Assembly: GCA_013289615.1 (NCBI GenBank) | Contig: JABCZO010000037.1 | Coordinates: forward strand, 1-34,738 | Reading direction: 5' to 3' | Source of the DNA: Gammaproteobacteria bacterium | GTDB lineage: Bacteria > Pseudomonadota > Gammaproteobacteria > Steroidobacterales > Steroidobacteraceae | DNA: 34,738 bases | In this document: piece by piece, positions 28,310 through 34,738 of the stretch | How positions within the stretch are numbered: the first letter of the stretch is position 1 | How the letters are laid out: each line of letters begins with the position of its first letter | The notes under the pieces: model-generated | What the model was told of the DNA's origin: nothing | The model's input: the letters and a program-made list of their open reading frames with translations, nothing else | Database searches by the model: none | Program-made: the position numbers and the translations under genes

Positions 28310-29733
28310 GTCGCGGTCTCGCTCGGCGTCGGCAGTGAAATACTTACGGTGATACGCGTGCCATGACCGCGCGCGCTTTCAACGCTGCACGCGCCGTTGA
28401 GCACTTTCACTCTCTCGCGAATACCCATCAATCCGAAGCCGCGTGTTGTGGCGTCTAAGTCGAAGCCTGTGCCATCATCCACCACCGCTATCCGCAACGA
28501 CGTGCCCGCCAACCCCTGGGAGTCGGTCGCTGTTCCCGGTTCCGCTGCAGCTGGCACAATGCCAACCTCAATATCAACGCGCTGCGCCTGGGCGTGCTGG
28601 GCGACATTGGTCAAGCATTCCTGAATTACCCGATACGCGGCCGTGCTCACTTCGGACTGCAGCGCACTCAGTCCCTCCTGCATCCGCAGCGTCGCATTGA
28701 CGCGCGCATTTCGTTGCTGAAAGGCTGCCACCAGTTCGCGCAACGCAGCCTCCAGGCCCAGCCCCTCGAGCTCCGCCGGCCGCAAACGCTGCAGCATGCC
28801 ACGTACCATGTCCTTGATCTGCGCCGTCACCGCCACAATCGCCTCCGCGCTCTCGCGCACCGGCAGGCCACCACGATTGCGAATGACGGCGGCATCGGCA
28901 TGAATCGCGCTCAGGCACTGACCAATCTCATCGTGCAGCTCGCGTGCCAGGCTGCGCCGCTCGTCCTCCTGCATCTGCAGCAAGCGCCGGGTGAGTCTTT
29001 GATTCTCGGCAATGCTTGACTCCAGAGTCTCCGCCATGTGGTTAAATCCTACGCTGATGCGCGACATCTCCGGCAGGCCAAAGCGCGGCAGGCGCGCGCC
29101 CAGATGCCCGCGCTGAAGTTCACTAAACGCGACCAGTATGAATTCGATCGGCTGCAGCGCGTGTGCCACTGCCCACCACACCAGCGCGTTCACCAATACA
29201 AAGAACAGCAACAGCAATTCGAGCAGCCCGCGCGATGTACTCCACATTTCGTCCAATTCATAGGTCGGATCGGCGGCGATGATCAACTGGCCGATCGCGA
29301 CGCCGTTGAAACTCACCGTGCGTACAGCCGGTGGCATCGGCGCCGAGGCCGCGCGCACGAGGTGAACGAACCATCCAGGGGCGTCAGGTGCGCGATCGTG
29401 GCTGCCCTCGTTGCTATCGAGCAGCCGACCCTCGCTATCATAGAATTTCACCGACAGATGACGCACGTCGCCGAGCTCGCGTAGCTGAAACAGTGGCACC
29501 ACGTCACCGGTAGCGGACCAGCGATCGCGCATCACGGCGAGTTGCGCGTCGAGGAAGTGACTGGTCAAATTCAGCGTGGAAAGAACTTCAGAGCGGATAT
29601 CATCACGCGCTTTGCGCACGACATACCCGCCTCCGGCCAGCGTGACCAGGGCGATCAGCGCCGTAATCAATAGGCTCAGCCGCAGCTTCAGAGTACTGCC
29701 GACAGCCGGCAAGCGATCGCGACGAAAACGCAT
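28306..29733 (-). CDS. MoxY-like membrane sensor histidine kinase (LapD/MoxY periplasmic domain, HAMP, HisKA_3)
   Basis: This is an inner-membrane sensor. From the ATG at 29733 it has 475 residues. Helix 1 (LSLLITALIALVTLAGGGYV) is followed by a periplasmic domain of about 130 residues with the LapD/MoxY features RHLSVKFYDSEGRLLDSN, APGWFVHLV and the ADPTYELDEMW motif. After helix 2 (ELLLLFFVLVNALVWWAVAH) come a HAMP domain, the HisKA_3 phosphoacceptor His in RRSLARELHDEIGQ, and an HATPase domain with ECLTNVAQHAQA, VDDGTGFD and GFGLMGIRERV. A GTG at 29739 is an alternative start. The adjoining response regulator and a divergent TonB receptor complete the locus. The ligand sensed is unknown. 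MoxY itself acts in control of methanol oxidation. Confidence 0.87.
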   Translation of the reverse strand: MRFRRDRLPAVGSTLKLRLSLLITALIALVTLAGGGYVVRKARDDIRSEVLSTLNLTSHFLDAQLAVMRDRWSATGDVVPLFQLRELGDVRHLSVKFYDSEGRLLDSNEGSHDRAPDAPGWFVHLVRAASAPMPPAVRTVSFNGVAIGQLIIAADPTYELDEMWSTSRGLLELLLLFFVLVNALVWWAVAHALQPIEFILVAFSELQRGHLGARLPRFGLPEMSRISVGFNHMAETLESSIAENQRLTRRLLQMQEDERRSLARELHDEIGQCLSAIHADAAVIRNRGGLPVRESAEAIVAVTAQIKDMVRGMLQRLRPAELEGLGLEAALRELVAAFQQRNARVNATLRMQEGLSALQSEVSTAAYRVIQECLTNVAQHAQAQRVDIEVGIVPAAAEPGTATDSQGLAGTSLRIAVVDDGTGFDLDATTRGFGLMGIRERVKVLNGACSVESARGHGTRITVSISLPTPSETAT

Positions 29734-29739
29734 GAGCAC

Positions 29740-30153
29740 TAGGGCGGTTCAGTCCGGCTGATTTGCGGCCCACACTATACCCGCGCCCAACGCCCGATCC
29801 GCACCTCCCGACACAGCTGCGTCACAACCACACCTGCTGTCAGCGCGCAGTGGCGCAAGCGCGCTCGGTCGCCGACGGATACAAGATTATTTATATGTAT
29901 TATCATATATGTACGACGTCTTATTAATCTTTTTTAGCATACCTGGCCTGCACCGCTCCGCCAGCTTTGCCCGGTATCGAAGCCTGAGATCGTCGGGAGA
30001 ATTTCCCGGTGCCATCAGGACTGGCTCCGTGGTCTGACGGCAGCCGTCAACGGACACTGCACCGATTCGAATGGCAATAAGGGCCATGCGGTGAACCAAG
30101 AAACACCCCGTCGGCAGTGGTGAGCCCCTGATTCAGTATAAGAGGGTCGGTCG
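29740..30153. other. Divergent intergenic region, MoxY-like kinase / TonB receptor
   Basis: This stretch of about 414 bp holds no convincing gene. A 70-codon minus-strand frame at 29887-30099 has no similarity to known families and crosses the AT-rich element. The region should carry both promoters. Its most striking part is the AT-rich dyad at 29880-29940 (listed separately). AAGAGGG lies before the receptor ATG at 30154. Confidence 0.55.
29880..29940. promoter_or_regulatory. AT-rich element with nested inverted repeats
   Basis: In a GC-rich region this 60-bp stretch is mostly A and T. The outer arms are AAGATTA (29883-29889) and TAATCTT (29925-29931), the latter running into six T residues. 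Nested inside are TATATG (29892-29897), a TATTAT loop and CATATA (29904-29909). It lies about 215 bp upstream of the TonB receptor and 150 bp upstream of the kinase. It could be a regulator-binding or promoter element. The hairpin with T-run also looks like a weak terminator, but no gene ends into it. Confidence 0.45.
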
Positions 30154-32571
30154 ATGGTTTACTCGGTTAGGACATTGCTGCCATGCGCTCTCACAGCCAT
30201 GGCATACGCGACGCTTCCTACGCTCGCATCAGCTGCTGATACAAATTCCGGCGCTACCAGCAACCCGGCCGCCGTTCAGGAACTGCAGCAGGTCATCGTG
30301 ATCGGCAATGCGCCGCTACCGGGCTTCGGCCTACCGCTGAACCAGATTCCATCGAACGTGCAGACAGCCAATGGCTCCGACATGCAGCGCGAGCAGACCA
30401 CAGGCGTGGCCGACTACATCAATAACAACTTCAGCGGTGTCACTGTCAGCGAGGGCGCGGGCAACCCGTTGCAGCTCGACATCTACTACCACGGCTTTAC
30501 GGCCTCGCCGCTGCTCGGCACGCCCGAAGGGCTTTCGGTTTACGTCGACGGCGTGCGCGTCAATGAATCCTTCGGCGACACGGTCAACTGGGACCTGATT
30601 CCCGAGTCCGCAATCAGCACCGTGTCTCTGATCTCCGGCTCCAATCCCGTGTTCGGTCTCAATACGCTCGGCGGCGCGCTCTCGCTGCAGACCAAGAGCG
30701 GCCACGCGGACCCTGGCACGGAGTTCGAGGTCTACGGCGGCTCCTTCGGCCGACACGCCTTCCAAGGTGAGACCGGCGGCGAGTTCGGCGCGTTCGATTA
30801 CTTTTTCACCGGCAATTTCTTCGATGAGACCGGCTGGCGCGATGCGTCCTCGACCCACGTCTGGCAAGGCTTCGGCAAGATTGGCTGGCAGACCGACAGC
30901 ACGGATATCGATCTGAGCTACACCTATGCCGATACCAGTCTTTACGGCGACGGTTCCACCCCGCTGAGCATGCTCTACTATCGTCGCGAGCAGACCTACA
31001 CGCCCGACTTCACGCAGAACCTCATGAACTTCGTGAACCTGACCGGCACGCAGTCGTTGGCCGAGCATCTGCTGCTCACGGGCAATACCTTCTACCGCTA
31101 CCTGAACACCTTTGTCAGCAACGGCAATGTCAACGACAACTATCTGGAGAGCAGCTACGCGGGTCCGCCGACCGATTGCACCGACCCGGGTGCCAGCGCT
31201 GCCACACTCGCCTATTGCGAGCCCGGCCAGGATGCGACCTCGACCCTGACCCAGCGCTCGGTGGGATTCGGGCTGCAGCTCACCGATTCCGATGACCTCT
31301 TCAACTGGAAGAACCAGGCCATCGTCGGCGTCGACTACGACAATACTCAGGACGCCTTCGCCGAGGCGAATCAGTTCGGCGGGATCGCCGCCAACCATCA
31401 CCTGGTGTACGAGTCCAGCCCATACAACCACCACACCGTCATCTCGCTCGGCGGCAGTAACAGGATCTTCGGCACCTACTTCACCGACACGATCTCGCCG
31501 AGCGATCTGATCCATATCACCGCGGCTCTGCGCTACAATAACAATACCGAGACGATCAACGGCTACTCGGTCGACACCGATCCCGCCGACTACGGCAACG
31601 GATTCGGCACGCCAACTTCGGTCAGCGGCAACCACTCGTTCGCGCGACTCAACCCGTCAATCGGCTTCACGATCACGCCGACCAACACGACGACCTATTA
31701 CGCCACCTACAACGAGGCGAGCCGCGCGCCGAGCGTGATCGAGCTCGGTTGCGCGGACCCGGCCGTGCCCTGCGGGCTACCGAACGACTTTGCGAGCGAT
31801 CCGGACCTCAAGCAGGTGGTGGCGCGCACGTTTGAGATCGGCCTGCGCGGTAATCTGGCTGACCACCGCTTCAACTGGTCGGCGGACCTGTTCCACACCG
31901 TCAATAGCGACGACATTCAGTTCATCGCCTCGAGTACCAACGCCGGCTACTTCGATAACGTCGGCAGCACGCGCCGACAGGGCCTGGACCTCGCCTTCGG
32001 CGGCAAGGAAGGCGGCTTGACCTGGAAACTCGCCTACAGTTACGTCCAAGCAACGTTTCAGTCGACCTTCGCCGTGAACGCCTCGTCCAACAGCGCAGGC
32101 GATGCCAGTGGCAACATCGTAGTGCAGCCTGGAGATCACATCCCGTTGGTGCCGGAGCACACCGGTCGGCTGATCCTCGACTACGACTTCAACAAACACC
32201 TCGACCTCGGTGCAAATCTGATCATCGTTTCCGGCTCCTACCTGCACGGGAACGAAAACAACGCCAACGTCGCCGGGACGACTGACGCCGCGTCCGGTGC
32301 CTACATCTCTCCCACCGGGACGGGTTGGATACCGAGCTATGCGCTGCTGAACTTCAATGGCAGCTATCGCTTCACCAAGCATTTCGAAATCTTCGCGCGG
32401 ATCGTGAATGCGCTGAACAAGCAATACTACACCGCCGGATTCCTTACCTCGGACGCCTACGACCCTAACGGCACTTTGCGCGTCAATCCGAATGACTGGA
32501 CCAACGACAACGGCGTGGTGCCGGGCGCACCGCGCGGGATCTGGGCCGGAGTGCGCCTGCACTTCAACTGA
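30154..32571 (+). CDS. TonB-dependent outer-membrane receptor, substrate unknown (candidate metal/lanthanophore receptor)
   Basis: This 805-residue receptor has a signal peptide ending near TLASAAD, a TonB-box-like QQVIVIGN, a plug with VADYINNNFSGVTVSEGAGN, DIYYHGFTASPLLGTPEGLS, VYVDGVRVNESFGDTVNWDL and NPVFGLNTLGGALSLQTKSG, and a barrel ending GIWAGVRLHFN. The plug is intact, and the start has a good ribosome-binding site. The plug differs clearly from that of the PqqU-like receptor at 7747-9897, so this is another subfamily. It is divergent from a MoxYX-like two-component pair and lies next to msrB, a PQQ-associated propeller gene and frmA. In methylotrophs a receptor in such a place often imports lanthanides. 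For this protein that is a contextual guess. It ends 5 bp from the convergent msrB. Confidence 0.88.
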   Translation: MVYSVRTLLPCALTAMAYATLPTLASAADTNSGATSNPAAVQELQQVIVIGNAPLPGFGLPLNQIPSNVQTANGSDMQREQTTGVADYINNNFSGVTVSEGAGNPLQLDIYYHGFTASPLLGTPEGLSVYVDGVRVNESFGDTVNWDLIPESAISTVSLISGSNPVFGLNTLGGALSLQTKSGHADPGTEFEVYGGSFGRHAFQGETGGEFGAFDYFFTGNFFDETGWRDASSTHVWQGFGKIGWQTDSTDIDLSYTYADTSLYGDGSTPLSMLYYRREQTYTPDFTQNLMNFVNLTGTQSLAEHLLLTGNTFYRYLNTFVSNGNVNDNYLESSYAGPPTDCTDPGASAATLAYCEPGQDATSTLTQRSVGFGLQLTDSDDLFNWKNQAIVGVDYDNTQDAFAEANQFGGIAANHHLVYESSPYNHHTVISLGGSNRIFGTYFTDTISPSDLIHITAALRYNNNTETINGYSVDTDPADYGNGFGTPTSVSGNHSFARLNPSIGFTITPTNTTTYYATYNEASRAPSVIELGCADPAVPCGLPNDFASDPDLKQVVARTFEIGLRGNLADHRFNWSADLFHTVNSDDIQFIASSTNAGYFDNVGSTRRQGLDLAFGGKEGGLTWKLAYSYVQATFQSTFAVNASSNSAGDASGNIVVQPGDHIPLVPEHTGRLILDYDFNKHLDLGANLIIVSGSYLHGNENNANVAGTTDAASGAYISPTGTGWIPSYALLNFNGSYRFTKHFEIFARIVNALNKQYYTAGFLTSDAYDPNGTLRVNPNDWTNDNGVVPGAPRGIWAGVRLHFN

Positions 32572-32576
32572 CGACT

Positions 32577-33155
32577 TTAGGCGCGGGCGACGAACTGCAG
32601 CGCCGCCGAGTTCATGCAGTAGCGCAGGCCGGTGGGCTTCGGGCCGTCATCGAATACGTGGCCCAGGTGGCCATCGCAACGCCTGCAGGACACCGCGCTG
32701 CGCGTCATGCCGAGGCTGTTGTCCGCGCCTTCGGCCACATTGTTCCTGGAGATCGGCCGCCAGAAACTCGGCCAGCCGGTGCCGGATTCGAATTTGGTGC
32801 GCGAGTCGAACAGTGCGGTGTCGCAGCAGATGCAGCGATACAGGCCGCTGGCATGCAGGTTCCAGTTCGCACCGGTAAATGCGAGCTCGGTCCCCTGTCG
32901 CCGGGTAACATCGTACGACGGTGCCGATAGCTGCTGGCGCCACTGCGCATCGCTCTTGACGAGCTTCGGCAGCAGCGCGGCTCCGAGGCTGACGCCGGCG
33001 GCGGAGAAGTTCTCGATCAACACCTGGGTCGGCGCATCGCCCGCTGCGGCGGGGTTCGCCATCCGAAACACGCTCATGCTCGCCATGCAGCCGCAGCAGG
33101 CGGTCGCGTAGCCCAGCAGGCGGCGGCGCGTCTGATCGGCACCGGCTGGCCGCAT
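32577..33155 (-). CDS. msrB: Peptide methionine (R)-S-oxide reductase MsrB, exported
   Basis: MsrB reduces methionine-R-sulfoxide in proteins. From the ATG at 33155 the protein has 192 residues. The MsrB domain covers the C-terminal ~125: [20 protein letters not shown], the zinc pair CICC in [27 protein letters not shown], the second zinc pair [17 protein letters not shown] and the catalytic Cys in [12 protein letters not shown]. The N-terminus reads [15 protein letters not shown], a twin-arginine signal, so it is probably folded in the cytoplasm and exported to protect periplasmic proteins. An open frame reaches 33227, but the extra residues overlap the upstream propeller gene. The distance to that gene's stop is 17 bp, so they form an operon. 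Confidence 0.9.
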   Translation of the reverse strand: MRPAGADQTRRRLLGYATACCGCMASMSVFRMANPAAAGDAPTQVLIENFSAAGVSLGAALLPKLVKSDAQWRQQLSAPSYDVTRRQGTELAFTGANWNLHASGLYRCICCDTALFDSRTKFESGTGWPSFWRPISRNNVAEGADNSLGMTRSAVSCRRCDGHLGHVFDDGPKPTGLRYCMNSAALQFVARA

Positions 33156-33172
33156 GGCAGGGCGCGCGATCA

Positions 33173-34252
33173 CTATTGCACGTGCGCCGTCGCCGTCGCC
33201 GCCGCCGCCGCAGACACGATGCCCCACGGGCTGCCGCCAACCGTGATGCGGTTGTCCACGTGACCGGACGCGATATCGACCACCGAAATGTCGCCGCCCG
33301 GTCCGTTCGCGGTGTAGGCCTTGCGCCCGTCACGACTGAGCGCAACGCCCCAAGGCCGCTTGCCCACGGCATCGAAGGTCCTGAGGATCGCGCCGGCGGC
33401 CGGATCGATCTCGAGCAGCGTGCCGGCGCGCCCGGTAGTCACGTACACCAGCCGGCCGTCGGCGGACGCCACGATGCCCATCGGGCGCACCAGTTTCGGG
33501 TCGCCCAGGGCAATGGTCTTGAGCACCTTGTAGTCCTCGGTGCTGAACACCGTGATCGAACCCCCAAACTCGTCGGTGACATAGCCGCTGTGGCTGCGGG
33601 TCGAAAGCAGCACGCTGCGCGGCCGCGCCGTGGTGGCGATGGTCGCCACCACCTTCATCGTTCTGGTGTCGATCGCATAGACCTGATTCGAGGTCTCGCA
33701 GGCGGTATAGACGATGCGATCGTCCTGGCTCACGGCAACGCCCTCGGGCTCTGATCCGACCGTGACCGAGGCGCGTATCGTGCCGCTGCCCAGATCGATC
33801 GCCGACAGCATGCCGGTGTCCTCATTGGAGGTATAAAGGGTTTTACCGTCGTGCGAAATCGCAAAGGTCTCCGGGTCGGCGTTGCTCGGGAAGGTGTTGA
33901 TCAGCTTGTGCGATTGCAGGTCGACGACGCCGATGCCGTCGAAGCGACGATCCGGTGGCGGCAGTTTCGACTCATCGACATTTGGGCCACCGTTGGGAGA
34001 GCCTGACAGCGCGACGTACAGCCGGCTCGCATCGGCGGACACCGCGATGCCGCGCGGACGCCGGCCGACCGCAATGGTCGCGACCACCTTGCCGGCCGCC
34101 GGATCCACGACGACGACGTTGCCACCGCTCTCATCGGACACGTACAGGCGCTCAGCGGCGCTGTCACCGCCAGCCGCAGTCCGCCCGAAGCACAGCAGGC
34201 CGACAAGCACTAGCGCCGGCAGGCGGCGCGGCGCTGAAAATTCGATGTTCAT
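33173..34252 (-). CDS. Exported YVTN-type beta-propeller protein, PQQ-dependent catabolism-associated type
   Basis: This is a periplasmic seven-bladed beta-propeller of unknown activity, of the kind encoded in PQQ-dependent alcohol catabolism clusters. From the ATG at 34252, preceded by AGGA, the protein has 359 residues. A signal peptide ([20 protein letters not shown]) leads into repeats such as [117 protein letters not shown] and a final GGSPWGIVS. The open frame begins at 34303, and I chose the start before the signal. It lies between frmA, 121 bp upstream, and msrB, 17 bp downstream. The family name rests on context as well as sequence. Confidence 0.85.
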   Translation of the reverse strand: MNIEFSAPRRLPALVLVGLLCFGRTAAGGDSAAERLYVSDESGGNVVVVDPAAGKVVATIAVGRRPRGIAVSADASRLYVALSGSPNGGPNVDESKLPPPDRRFDGIGVVDLQSHKLINTFPSNADPETFAISHDGKTLYTSNEDTGMLSAIDLGSGTIRASVTVGSEPEGVAVSQDDRIVYTACETSNQVYAIDTRTMKVVATIATTARPRSVLLSTRSHSGYVTDEFGGSITVFSTEDYKVLKTIALGDPKLVRPMGIVASADGRLVYVTTGRAGTLLEIDPAAGAILRTFDAVGKRPWGVALSRDGRKAYTANGPGGDISVVDIASGHVDNRITVGGSPWGIVSAAAAATATAHVQ

Positions 34253-34318
34253 GGGGTTCCTGTGACGGTACCGGCTATCGATACCATAGTAACGGTTCGA
34301 CATCAGGGCGGCATCACA

Positions 34319-34352
34319 GTTCGATTCCGGGGGCGAACCCCGGGATCCGAAC
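34319..34352 (-). terminator. Two-step hairpin between frmA and the beta-propeller gene
   Basis: GTTCG (34319-34323) pairs with CGAAC (34348-34352), and inside it CCGGGG (34327-34332) pairs with CCCCGG (34338-34343) around a GCGAA loop. It lies 22 bp after the frmA stop and 67 bp before the propeller start. It may end part of the frmA transcripts or separate the expression of the two genes. No T-run follows on the minus strand. Confidence 0.45.
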
Positions 34353-34373
34353 CGCCGCAGAGCTCAGCGGCGC

Positions 34374-34738
<365 letters not shown>

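Noticed and set aside
29880..29940. Fur box
   Set aside because: Only one hexamer fits the half-site pattern. The full 19-bp palindrome is not present, so it is kept only as an unexplained dyad.
29887..30099. 70-codon frame in the kinase/receptor gap
   Set aside because: It starts in a region expected to be a promoter, ends inside the AT-rich dyad, and resembles no family.
30331..31635. 434-codon open frame antisense to the second TonB receptor
   Set aside because: It has no recognisable family, and it lies wholly within a receptor gene whose frame shows full family motifs. Long antisense frames are expected in GC-rich DNA.
34319..34352. tRNA fragment, because of the TTCGATTCC T-loop-like string
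   Set aside because: There are no flanking T-stem pairs, acceptor stem or anticodon arm. The sequence instead forms a simple two-step hairpin.

Overview
The window comes from a GC-rich Gram-negative proteobacterium. Gamma is most likely and beta is possible. The pointers are two TonB-dependent receptors, a Gram-negative porin, a CrbS/CrbR-type two-component pair beside acetyl-CoA synthetase, PitA and Kup transporters, and a LigD with the phosphoesterase-ligase-polymerase order usual in Pseudomonas and Burkholderia relatives. The genus cannot be read from the sequence. Both edges cut genes. No tRNA, rRNA, CRISPR array, transposase or phage gene was seen.

Layout, left to right. 1-3.1 kb: a truncated XoxJ-type periplasmic binding protein of quinoprotein dehydrogenases, a YghA-like SDR with unusual active-site residues, a GNAT acetyltransferase and a decayed SGNH hydrolase. 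3.1-7.6 kb: a DUF1348/NTF2-like protein, the potassium transporter Kup, an AEC carrier and an FAH-family hydrolase. 7.6-10.7 kb: a close relative of the PQQ receptor PqqU (YncD) and a small membrane protein. 10.7-12.9 kb: PitA with a probable Pho box, and an unknown membrane protein. 13.0-20.1 kb: acetyl-CoA synthetase, an SRPBCC protein, and a response regulator and hybrid sensor kinase of the CrbR/CrbS type. 20.5-24.8 kb: a porin, a stray copy of the tam 3' end, an MHS-type MFS transporter and intact tam. 24.9-27.6 kb: DNA ligase D. 27.7-32.6 kb: a MoxX/MoxY-like two-component pair divergent from a second TonB receptor. 32.6-34.7 kb: MsrB, a YVTN beta-propeller protein of the kind found with PQQ-dependent catabolism, and the C-terminal third of glutathione-dependent formaldehyde dehydrogenase.

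How they may work together (inference): several genes fit one theme, periplasmic PQQ- and possibly lanthanide-dependent alcohol oxidation and use of its products. XoxJ and the beta-propeller would serve the dehydrogenase system, and PqqU would import PQQ. The second TonB receptor could import a metal or cofactor under the MoxYX-like pair. FrmA would handle formaldehyde from methanol, and AcsA, controlled by CrbSR, would handle acetate from ethanol or overflow. No PQQ dehydrogenase or PQQ biosynthesis gene lies inside the window, so the theme rests on accessory genes. Kup, PitA, LigD, tam and GNAT look like ordinary housekeeping or stress genes between them.
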